From NCBI GenBank assembly GCA_035353055.1, contig DAOPYW010000006.1, forward strand, positions 1 through 54,969: DNA of 54,969 nt. The letters run 5' to 3'. A program made the translations under genes and the position numbers. Below, one piece after another: positions 1 to 6,941 of this stretch (positions within the stretch are counted from its first letter, which is position 1; each line of letters opens with the position of its first letter). The notes beneath the pieces were generated by a model. The model had not been told where the DNA came from and made no database searches. It saw nothing but the letters and a program-made list of their open reading frames with translations. This stretch comes from JAAYDH01 sp035353055. Lineage in GTDB: Bacteria > Bacillota_I > Bacilli_A > RFN20 > CAG-826.

Positions 1-384
1 GTCGTTGAAGTAGGCCGGAACGGTGATGACCGCCTTGTCTATTTTGTGGCCGAGGTTTGTCTCGGCATATTTTTTCATGTAAGCGAGAACTTTGGCGGAA
101 ATCTCCTGAGGAGTGAAACTCTTATTAACACAGTTAATATGAATTCTTTCCGCACTGCCCATCTTTCTCTTGACAGAGCTGACAGTATCAGGATTGGTGA
201 CCGCTTGGCGCTTGGCGGCATTGCCGACGATCTCTTCGCCATTCGCTTTAAAAGCAACCACAGAAGGAGTGGTATTAGTGCCTTCTGGATTGGGGATGAC
301 TTTCACCGTGCCATCCGCTTGTAAGTAACTCACGACGGAGTTAGTAGTACCTAAATCGATACCTAGAATAATTTCTTTTGCCAT
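1..384 (-). CDS. dnaK: Chaperone DnaK (Hsp70), N-terminal part, cut by window edge
   Basis: Only the first 128 codons are present; the gene runs off the left edge. DnaK is the ATP-dependent Hsp70 chaperone that works with GrpE and DnaJ in the cytoplasm. The translation opens with the Hsp70 phosphate-binding motif LGIDLGTTNS (about residues 7-16) and reaches AVITVPAYFND near residue 125, both hallmarks of the actin-like ATPase domain. The ATG follows a strong AAGGAGG site. It lies 17 nt downstream of grpE with no terminator between, so it is the third gene of the hrcA-grpE-dnaK operon and under HrcA control. Confidence 0.97.
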   Translation of the reverse strand, partial: MAKEIILGIDLGTTNSVVSYLQADGTVKVIPNPEGTNTTPSVVAFKANGEEIVGNAAKRQAVTNPDTVSSVKRKMGSAERIHINCVNKSFTPQEISAKVLAYMKKYAETNLGHKIDKAVITVPAYFND

Positions 385-401
385 AATTTAATAATTCCTC
401 C

Positions 402-1007
402 TTATGCATCGAATTTGTTTTCGGTTGGTTTTTCTGTTTCTGGTTTTTCTTCTTTGGCTTTTGGCTTAGCGGTGACGGTTACCATCGCATGTCTGATAAT
501 GAGATCGTGCAATTTGTATCCTTGGGCATAAACCTTAGCCACGCAATTCGCGTCTTTTTCGCTCTCGACCACATCCATGGCATTCATGGTCATGGGGTCG
601 AATTTGTCCCCAACTTTCGGAGCGATTTCACTCACTCCCTCGCTCTGTAATACCGACACCAGATTGCGGTATATATATTGGAATCCAGTCAGATAATTTT
701 TCAGAGCTGGATCAGTTGGTTCATTCTGCAGGGCGAGATAGAAACTGTCGAGGATGGGAAGCAAAGCTTCGATGAATCCTTCCGCGCGATATTTGATCGC
801 TCTTGACTGGTCTTTTTCCAGCCTATTTCTTAAGTTCTTTGTATCAGCAAAGGCGCGATAATATTCATTTTTCCAATGCTCGATATCGCTCTTTAGTTTG
901 CCAATTTCATTTTTGTATTCCTTGCGGTTATGAAATTCTTTGTCTTGGTTTTCTTCTTGAGAAACTTTCTCATTGAGCTTCTCGTTGTCTTTAGGCATCT
1001 CCACCAT
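402..1007 (-). CDS. grpE: Nucleotide exchange factor GrpE
   Basis: GrpE releases ADP from DnaK. The 201-residue product has a charged, coiled-coil-prone N-terminal half (roughly residues 10-65) and the GrpE core ending in a beta-rich region with the family-like stretch VYAQGYKLHDLIIRHAMVTV. I place the start at the internal ATG at 1007, because AAAGGAGG sits six bases before it; the upstream in-frame ATG at 1028 has that Shine-Dalgarno inside its coding sequence. With this start the gene overlaps the hrcA 3' end by 17 nt, a sign of translational coupling. A Lys/Glu/Pro-rich tail follows the core. Confidence 0.96.
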   Translation of the reverse strand: MVEMPKDNEKLNEKVSQEENQDKEFHNRKEYKNEIGKLKSDIEHWKNEYYRAFADTKNLRNRLEKDQSRAIKYRAEGFIEALLPILDSFYLALQNEPTDPALKNYLTGFQYIYRNLVSVLQSEGVSEIAPKVGDKFDPMTMNAMDVVESEKDANCVAKVYAQGYKLHDLIIRHAMVTVTAKPKAKEEKPETEKPTENKFDA

Positions 1008-2043
1008 CTTTGCCTCCTTTTTTATCATCTAGTTGTGCGAAGTATTTGTTTAGCTGCTCGGTCAAGTACTCAAGTGCGCTCAGCGCTTTATCGTAATCCA
1101 TGCGAGTCGGGCCTAATAAGGTAATCGAAGTCTCGCCTTCGCTTCCGAGTTTGACTTTCGCGGTAATCGTTGATAAGTCAGGATTACCGGTCACTTCTCC
1201 GATTTTCACCACGGGGGTGTCGCTGTCGCTCTTCAGATTGCCTTCCATCTCTTTTAATAAGGAATTATCGTTGAGCAGGCGGAACATCTTCTGGAGCTTA
1301 TCCGTGTCATTTTTAAATTCGGGATTGTTGAATAGTTCTTCTCTTCCGTACAGGGAGAGGCGATCACTCGCAAATCTCAAGAAGGTCTCAAGCAAAGCTT
1401 GGTAAACCAGATCGTGACTAACGATATAATCGTTCAGGAGAGGTTTCAAAGCTTTAATCTTTTCTACCAACTGGAAGATTGGCGTCCCTTTTAAGCGATC
1501 ATTTAATAAGGTTACACAGGCGACGATTTCCGCGGGATCAACACCTTTATCCAAGATGAAGGTTTTGTTTTCGACATAGCCTTTGTCAGTGACAAAGACC
1601 GCGGTAATGGTATTGGGACTAATCTGCACGAGCTGAACATTAGCGAGCCGCTCTTCTTTCTCGTCAGGCCCCATCACTACTGAGACCAGGGAAGTCATCT
1701 GCGAGAGTATTTCGCAGCTTGATTTCAGCACTTCCTCGATCGACTGAATCTTGGCGGCTAAGATGTTTTGGAGCGAGTATTTTAGATCCTCGTCCACGCT
1801 CTTATCGCGCAGGTGATCGCAGTAATAGCGATAGCCTTGAGCGCTAGGTGCACGGCCGCTAGAAGTATGAGTTTTTTCAATCAGCCCTAGCTTTTCTAGC
1901 GCGAACATCTCATTGCGGATAGTCGCCGAAGAATAAGGGAGATGATATTCATCAATCAAAGTTTGGCTGCCCACTGGTTGAGCGTGTTTAATAAAGTACT
2001 CAACAATATATTTGAGAATCGTATCGCTTCGATTTAAAGCCAT
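991..2043 (-). CDS. hrcA: Heat-inducible transcription repressor HrcA
   Basis: HrcA is a dimeric repressor that binds CIRCE operators and depends on the GroE chaperonin for activity. The 350-residue product begins with a winged-helix domain (about residues 1-75, with SSATIRNEMFALEKLGLI) followed by a GAF-like inserted region, as in the family. The ATG at 2043 follows AAGGAGG by seven bases; the longer reading frame from a GTG at 2064 would start inside the CIRCE element and is rejected. It is the first gene of the dnaK operon and should autoregulate through the CIRCE sites immediately upstream. Confidence 0.97.
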   Translation of the reverse strand: MALNRSDTILKYIVEYFIKHAQPVGSQTLIDEYHLPYSSATIRNEMFALEKLGLIEKTHTSSGRAPSAQGYRYYCDHLRDKSVDEDLKYSLQNILAAKIQSIEEVLKSSCEILSQMTSLVSVVMGPDEKEERLANVQLVQISPNTITAVFVTDKGYVENKTFILDKGVDPAEIVACVTLLNDRLKGTPIFQLVEKIKALKPLLNDYIVSHDLVYQALLETFLRFASDRLSLYGREELFNNPEFKNDTDKLQKMFRLLNDNSLLKEMEGNLKSDSDTPVVKIGEVTGNPDLSTITAKVKLGSEGETSITLLGPTRMDYDKALSALEYLTEQLNKYFAQLDDKKGGKDGGDA

Positions 2044-2057
2044 ATCATTTCCTCCTT

Positions 2058-2084
2058 TTAGCACTCTTTAATCTCAAGTGCTAG
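2058..2084 (-). promoter_or_regulatory. CIRCE operator, proximal (hrcA)
   Basis: Inverted repeat TTAGCACTC-N9-AAGTGCTAG: the left half matches the CIRCE consensus 9/9, the right half 7/9. It lies around the predicted transcription start and just before the hrcA Shine-Dalgarno. Confidence 0.93.
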
Positions 2085-2088
2085 TATC

Positions 2089-2116
2089 ATTATATTTTTT
2101 TTGTTAGCAGTGTCAA
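2089..2116 (-). promoter_or_regulatory. Sigma-A promoter of hrcA-grpE-dnaK
   Basis: TTGACA (2116-2111) and TATAAT (2094-2089) with a 16-bp spacer, both perfect hexamers. The proximal CIRCE begins five bases downstream of the -10; the -35 lies inside a second degenerate CIRCE. Confidence 0.9.
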
Positions 2117-2130
2117 GGGTTAATTGCTAA
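2104..2130 (-). promoter_or_regulatory. Degenerate second CIRCE over the -35
   Basis: TTAGCAGTG-N9-AATTGCTAA: each half matches the CIRCE consensus 7/9 with the exact 9-bp spacer. Its centre is 46 bp upstream of the proximal CIRCE centre and it covers the -35 hexamer. Confidence 0.6.
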
Positions 2131-2159
2131 AAAATTAAAAAAATGGGTTCTAGCCCCAT
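2131..2159 (-). terminator. Rho-independent terminator of hemW
   Basis: On the minus strand ATGGG-GCTAGAA-CCCAT is followed by TTTTTTAATTTT. It ends the Fic-like-hemW transcript just before the heat-shock promoter. The stem is short. Confidence 0.7.
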
Positions 2160-2192
2160 GTTTTGTTAAAACAATATATAAGGAAAAGGCGC

Positions 2193-3296
2193 TTATTCGC
2201 TCATGAGCGCGAGGATCATTTGATCGAGAATCATCATCCCTTCATAGGTTGGAATCAAGTGTTCGCCTTCGATTTTAGCTAGCCCTTGTTCCAAAAAAGA
2301 ATCGATGCTTTTTTGATGCTCAGTGAGGAAATCTTCGCCGAAGCGCTTCTGATATTCTTCGAAAGATAGGCCAAAAATCGTTCTTAGCGACAGCATGATG
2401 TAATAAGTCTTGTCGTCTTCGTAGGTGACTAATTCTCGGCTATCCAAAAATGCACCATCGTTATATTTGGTGATGCTGTAGGTATTGCGGTAGCGATACT
2501 TGCCGATGAAACCACTAGCGCCCAGGCCAATGCCGTAATACTGCTCATCCTTCCAATAAGTCATGTTATGAAGGCTATAATAATTGGGCTTTGCCCAGTT
2601 GCTTACTTCGTAATGGACGTATCCGGCTTCCTTTAGTTTGTCGGCAATTAAATCGTATAGTTCGCGAGAGAAATCATCGCTGACTTCTTTGAAGCCGTCG
2701 AGATAAAATTTGGTGTGAGGATGGATGGTGAGCGAGTAGCAGGAAATGTGCTCTACTCCTAAAGCTATCAGTCGATCAATGTCCATTGAAAGGAGTTTTT
2801 TGTCCACTTGCGGCAAGCCTAAAATCAAATCGACATTGATATTACTAAAGCCTAATTCTCTAGCGCTTTTAATCACGTTTTTGACATCTTCGAAAGTGTG
2901 ATGGCGATTGAGAAGTTTGAGAATTCTCTCGTCGGTGGATTCCACTCCCAGGGAGATGCGGTTGACTCCGTATTTCTTTAATAGTACTAATTTGCTGTGT
3001 GTGAGCGATTCGGGATTAGCTTCGACAGTGAATTCTTTCACGCCTTTTAGATAGGGCTGAACCATCTTTAAAAGTTCTTCAAATAAATCATCTTCTAAAG
3101 CAGTGGGAGTTCCTCCCCCAATATAGATGGTATCCAAGCGATGGTTGATGGCATAGCCATCTAATTCTTCTTTGAGCTTCGCGAGATATTTCTTGGCCAA
3201 ATAAGTAAAATACTGCAACTTTGGGAAGTCGCAGTAATGGCAAATGTGTTCACAAAATGGAATGTGAATGTAGAGGGATAATGGCTTACTTATCAT
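2193..3296 (-). CDS. hemW: Radical SAM protein HemW (HemN-like)
   Basis: HemW is a radical SAM, heme-binding protein related to coproporphyrinogen dehydrogenase and thought to act as a heme chaperone. The start was set at the ATG at 3296, giving YIHIPFCEHICHYCDF near the N-terminus; C15, C19 and C22 form the CxxxCxxC motif for the 4Fe-4S cluster. The glycine-rich SAM motif YIGGGTPT follows. The 367-residue length is typical. AAGGAAG precedes the start, and the gene overlaps the upstream small membrane protein gene by 11 nt. Its position between lepA and hrcA is the standard Bacillota arrangement. Confidence 0.94.
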   Translation of the reverse strand: MISKPLSLYIHIPFCEHICHYCDFPKLQYFTYLAKKYLAKLKEELDGYAINHRLDTIYIGGGTPTALEDDLFEELLKMVQPYLKGVKEFTVEANPESLTHSKLVLLKKYGVNRISLGVESTDERILKLLNRHHTFEDVKNVIKSARELGFSNINVDLILGLPQVDKKLLSMDIDRLIALGVEHISCYSLTIHPHTKFYLDGFKEVSDDFSRELYDLIADKLKEAGYVHYEVSNWAKPNYYSLHNMTYWKDEQYYGIGLGASGFIGKYRYRNTYSITKYNDGAFLDSRELVTYEDDKTYYIMLSLRTIFGLSFEEYQKRFGEDFLTEHQKSIDSFLEQGLAKIEGEHLIPTYEGMMILDQMILALMSE

Positions 3297-3507
3297 CTTC
3301 CTTATCTTTGTAATTGCTAATTTCATTAGCAGTCTTTTCATCATCAATTGGGACAAGGACGCGATCTAATTCTTCTTTGATAATTTCTTTCTCATCTTTT
3401 TTCTCTTCTTTGAGCTTGGGATGCATGACGCGGTGAATGATAAAGGCAATCAAGGCGATGATAGCCGCGGCGATGATGATAATAATAAATATTAATAAAT
3501 TCTCCAT
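3286..3507 (-). CDS. Small single-pass membrane protein, function unknown
   Basis: A 73-residue product not recognised as a known family. Residues 3-24 form one very hydrophobic segment rich in Ile and Ala, followed by a basic stretch (HRVMHPKLKEEKK) and an acidic, lysine-rich tail, suggesting an N-out membrane anchor with a short cytoplasmic tail. The ATG follows AAAGGA. Its 3' end overlaps hemW by 11 nt and it starts 12 nt after the Fic-like gene, so it is co-transcribed and probably translationally coupled to hemW. The reading frame is supported by Shine-Dalgarno and packing rather than by homology. Confidence 0.65.
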   Translation of the reverse strand: MENLLIFIIIIIAAAIIALIAFIIHRVMHPKLKEEKKDEKEIIKEELDRVLVPIDDEKTANEISNYKDKEDDK

Positions 3508-3519
3508 AAGAGTTCCTTT

Positions 3520-5004
3520 CTAGTTTCGGGGAATGGGAGTATAAACGTTTTTGTTTTTCACCATTTCCTTACGATAATACCCTAAGTCCATCAAATGGTC
3601 CATACTTGTTCGCGCGGTCTCATAGGCACACCCCAGCGCCTTCTTGCATTGGGCGATGGTATACTTCTTGCCTAAAGTGCAGTGGCGAGCATAGAATTTT
3701 GCTTCATTGCGCTTTAAAGAAGGATCTAATTCCAAAAGGTGCTCTTCTAATCGGCAAGCTTGCTTTTCATCAAGCACAGGAGGAATATAGCTGACAGCGA
3801 TCTTTTCTATTTGAACCTCGCGAGTCTCCACTTTTTCCACGGCTGGAGCTATTGGAGCTTCTTTCTTTTCAAGAACAGGGGCGACTTTCTTCTCGATTAT
3901 GGGCTCTTTTGGAGCGATAACAGTGATGATTGGGTGATCTTCTTCAACAGGGATTGGATCATGGCGAACTTCGACTTTTGGGGCAGCGCTTTCGCTGGCC
4001 ACTTCTTCGGCGCGATAATAATCTTTTTTCATCTGCTCGCTGCTGCGATTAGCGATGTAATCGAGAACTTTTTCGCATTTGTCATCGATATAAGCAACCG
4101 CATAGTTCACAAAATAGGTCAAATCATTGGTTTTTTGGACTTCTAGGAAGAGTTTAGCGATCACATCTTGATTCTCTGTGAGGAGTGACTCTAAGGGGAT
4201 GAGAGCCCCGAATTCTGAAAGCCCAGAATGCGCTAGAACAGCCTTAGCCATCAATAAAGCGATTTCATCGCTAAAAGATGGGAATGGGCGAATGTAGTTG
4301 ATGTAATAATAGGTGGCGATGCTCTTGACGAGACCGCTGCCTTTTCCGCCTTGAATAAATGCGAACAGGCCATTCATTAAGGATTCGATTAAATTAACAG
4401 GAGCACAAGTGTAAACGCGATCAATAATCACGCGATTTTCGGGGTTTTTATCATCAGTGGTCCGATAGAAGCTCGTCAGCTCTGGATTGCCGATTAACTT
4501 AGCATATAATTCCGCCAAGAAATCTATGTCGATGGGGCTAGAAAATTTGCTCTTAATTAAGGTTAGGGCGTTCAAATAATGCAATAAAATGCGATGTGTG
4601 CTAGAAATCTCTCGCATATCGCCTTGCACTAAAGTCCTCAGATATGGTTCAGTCACATCTAGATCATATTTGTCGGCGATGGACTGGAGTGATTTGATTA
4701 AACAGGCATCTTCAAATTGCTTGACATCACCATTGTTGGGATTCATGCGCATATATTCGCGGAGGATGCGAAGGAGCTTGGCATCTAGTTCATTAATCGA
4801 ACCCGTGACTGTCGGACAATAGCAGACCAAAAAAGAATTGCGATCGATACTTTTGATATTCAGATATTGATTGAAAGCGCTGCGATAAGAAAGGATGTTG
4901 GCCCAGATATTATCGATTAGCGACATTTTCAGTTCTTTGCTGACTTCAATGCGAGTCGAATATTTATTCTCGGTAAAACGAATTGCTAAATCATTGTTGC
5001 CCAT
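3520..5004 (-). CDS. Fic-fold protein with degenerate active site and C-terminal winged helix
   Basis: The 494-residue product resembles Fic-family proteins with a C-terminal winged helix. Residues 178-260 carry the Fic pattern (FYR...VIIDRVYTCAPVNLIESLMNGLFAFI, then a helix, then the active-site loop), but the loop normally HPFxDGNGRxxR reads RPFPSFSDEIALL (239-251): the catalytic His is Arg and the Gly-Asn-Gly-Arg phosphate loop is gone. AMPylation activity is therefore unlikely. Residues 340-420 are a Glu/Pro/Val-rich linker, and 425-494 look like a winged helix (AQCKKALGCAYETARTSMDHLMDLGYY). It sits between lepA and hemW with its own promoter. A role as a DNA-binding or adaptor protein is inference. 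Confidence 0.6.
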   Translation of the reverse strand: MGNNDLAIRFTENKYSTRIEVSKELKMSLIDNIWANILSYRSAFNQYLNIKSIDRNSFLVCYCPTVTGSINELDAKLLRILREYMRMNPNNGDVKQFEDACLIKSLQSIADKYDLDVTEPYLRTLVQGDMREISSTHRILLHYLNALTLIKSKFSSPIDIDFLAELYAKLIGNPELTSFYRTTDDKNPENRVIIDRVYTCAPVNLIESLMNGLFAFIQGGKGSGLVKSIATYYYINYIRPFPSFSDEIALLMAKAVLAHSGLSEFGALIPLESLLTENQDVIAKLFLEVQKTNDLTYFVNYAVAYIDDKCEKVLDYIANRSSEQMKKDYYRAEEVASESAAPKVEVRHDPIPVEEDHPIITVIAPKEPIIEKKVAPVLEKKEAPIAPAVEKVETREVQIEKIAVSYIPPVLDEKQACRLEEHLLELDPSLKRNEAKFYARHCTLGKKYTIAQCKKALGCAYETARTSMDHLMDLGYYRKEMVKNKNVYTPIPRN

Positions 5005-5027
5005 AAAAGATACCTCTTTCTGGCTTT

Positions 5028-5057
5028 ATTATATAAACAATTAGAAAAACAACGCAA
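5028..5057 (-). promoter_or_regulatory. Promoter of the Fic-like-hemW operon
   Basis: TTGCGT (5057-5052), 18-bp spacer, perfect TATAAT (5033-5028). AAAGAGG lies eight bases before the start codon at 5004, so this transcript has a normal leader. Confidence 0.7.
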
Positions 5058-5099
5058 GTATAAAACCAAAATAACTACTAATATTCTACTAAATTAAAA

Positions 5100-6914
5100 C
5101 TAATTATCCTCGTCGTCAATCGATAAGATTGACATAAAGGCTTCTTGGGGAACTTCGACTGATCCGATCTTTTTCATCCTTTTCTTGCCTTCTTTTTGCT
5201 TTTCTAGAAGCTTTTTTTTGCGAGAAATATCTCCGCCATAGCATTTAGCTAAGACATCTTTTCGGACCGCTTTGACATCGCATCTAGCAATTACTTTCCC
5301 GCCGATAGCGGCTTGAATTGGAATTTCAAATTGCTGTCTAGGTATGACTTCTTTAATCTTGCGAATGACTCCTAATCCTCTTTTGTAACCATCGGGGCGA
5401 TAGATGATGCTGCTGAGAGCATCGACTACGGTTCCGTTGAGCATAACATCGAGCTTGACGAGCTCGCTCTGGCGGTAGGAAGAATATTCATAGTCGAAAG
5501 AAGCATAACCTTTTGTATAGCTCTTTAATTTATCAAAGAAATTATAAATAATTTCTGCTAGAGGCAATTCGTAAGTTAAGATCATTCTGGTCTCATCGAA
5601 ATACTCTAAGTTTTCGTAGATGCCGCGCCTCTCTTGACAGAGCTCCATAATCGCTCCTATATATTCTCTGGGAGTCATGATTGAAGCTTTGACATAAGGC
5701 TCTTCGATGTGATCAATTCGCGAGCTATCTGGCAGCTTACTGGGGTTGTCCAAATTAATGATAGTCCCGTCGGTCATATGGATGTGATAGATAACGCTGG
5801 GGGCGGTCAATATTAAATCGAGGTCATATTCTCTCTCCAAGCGCTCCTGAATGATGTCCATATGGAGGAGGCCGAGAAAACCACAGCGGAAGCCAAAGCC
5901 TAAGGCTTGGCTGGATTCAGCTACGTATTGCAAAGAAGCATCGCTTAAAGATAGTTTGTCCAGCGCGTCTTTTAATTCGTGATAATCATCAGAATAAACC
6001 GGATATAATCCGCAGAATACCATCGGGTTCATCACGCGATAACCGGGCAAAGCTTTCGCGGCTGGGCGAATGACATGGGTGACGGTATCGCCAGGATGGA
6101 CGTCCTTGATGTCTTTAATTTGAGCGCATAAATAGCCGACTTCTCCAGCGGAGAGACTGTCGACTTTTATTGGGTGCGAGCCATGGATTCCTAATTCGGT
6201 GACCTGATATTTTTTATTAGCTTGCATCAGGCAAATATCATTGCCAATTTCTACTTTGCCATCCATGATGCGAATGAGAATTACTACTCCTCGGTAAGAA
6301 TCGTAATAGCTATCAAAAATCAAAGCCTTTAAAGGAGCATCGACATCGCCATGAGGCGGTGGAACATCTTTGACGATGGTCTCTAAGAGTTCATGGATGT
6401 GAAAACCGGTCTTAGCCGATACTTCGACGACATCGGTGCAATCAATGCCAATCTTCTCTTCGATTTCGTGGCGGCATAAGTCAGGTCTAGCGCTCGGCAA
6501 ATCAATTTTATTGATGACTGGCAAGATTGCTAAATCATTGTCGATGGCCAGATAAGTATTCGCGAGGGTTTGGGCTTCCACACCTTGCGTGGCATCCACC
6601 ACCAAAATCGCCCCTTCGCAAGCGGCTAAAGAACGAGATACTTCGTAGGTGAAGTCGACATGCCCAGGAGTGTCAATTAAGTTAAAAATATAAGTATTGC
6701 CATCATCAGCGTGATAATTCAGAGTTACCGCATTGAGCTTGATGGTAATGCCTCTTTCTCTTTCCAGCTCCATGGAATCGAGGATTTGCTCTTTCATTTC
6801 CCGCTGTTCGATGGTGCCAGTCGCTTCTAAAATTCGGTCCGCAAGAGTGCTCTTGCCGTGATCGATATGAGCGATGATGGAGAAGTTTCGTATTTTCTTT
6901 TGATCAATATTCAT
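5100..6914 (-). CDS. lepA: Elongation factor 4 (LepA) GTPase
   Basis: LepA/EF4 is a ribosome-binding GTPase related to EF-G, implicated in back-translocation and 30S biogenesis. The 604-residue length is standard. G1 AHIDHGKST (about residues 15-23), G3 DTPGHVDF and G4 NKID are all intact, and the C-terminal LepA-specific domain ends in the basic stretch SRKKKLLEKQKEGKKRMKKIGSVEVPQEAF. No Shine-Dalgarno is visible before the ATG; an extended -10 lies only 12 bases upstream. It begins the run lepA-Fic-like-hemW, but the Fic-like gene has its own promoter. Confidence 0.98.
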   Translation of the reverse strand: MNIDQKKIRNFSIIAHIDHGKSTLADRILEATGTIEQREMKEQILDSMELERERGITIKLNAVTLNYHADDGNTYIFNLIDTPGHVDFTYEVSRSLAACEGAILVVDATQGVEAQTLANTYLAIDNDLAILPVINKIDLPSARPDLCRHEIEEKIGIDCTDVVEVSAKTGFHIHELLETIVKDVPPPHGDVDAPLKALIFDSYYDSYRGVVILIRIMDGKVEIGNDICLMQANKKYQVTELGIHGSHPIKVDSLSAGEVGYLCAQIKDIKDVHPGDTVTHVIRPAAKALPGYRVMNPMVFCGLYPVYSDDYHELKDALDKLSLSDASLQYVAESSQALGFGFRCGFLGLLHMDIIQERLEREYDLDLILTAPSVIYHIHMTDGTIINLDNPSKLPDSSRIDHIEEPYVKASIMTPREYIGAIMELCQERRGIYENLEYFDETRMILTYELPLAEIIYNFFDKLKSYTKGYASFDYEYSSYRQSELVKLDVMLNGTVVDALSSIIYRPDGYKRGLGVIRKIKEVIPRQQFEIPIQAAIGGKVIARCDVKAVRKDVLAKCYGGDISRKKKLLEKQKEGKKRMKKIGSVEVPQEAFMSILSIDDEDN

Positions 6915-6926
6915 ATTTGCTCGGGT

Positions 6927-6935
6927 ATTATAGCA
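6927..6935 (-). promoter_or_regulatory. Extended -10 promoter of lepA
   Basis: TGCTATAAT on the minus strand, ending 12 nt before the lepA ATG. This predicts a leader of about six bases, too short for a Shine-Dalgarno. Confidence 0.65.
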
Positions 6936-6941
6936 TAAAAG

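Noticed and set aside
2043..2064. Longer hrcA start at GTG 2064
   Set aside because: It would place the CIRCE half-site and the strong Shine-Dalgarno inside the coding region; the ATG at 2043 has ideal spacing.
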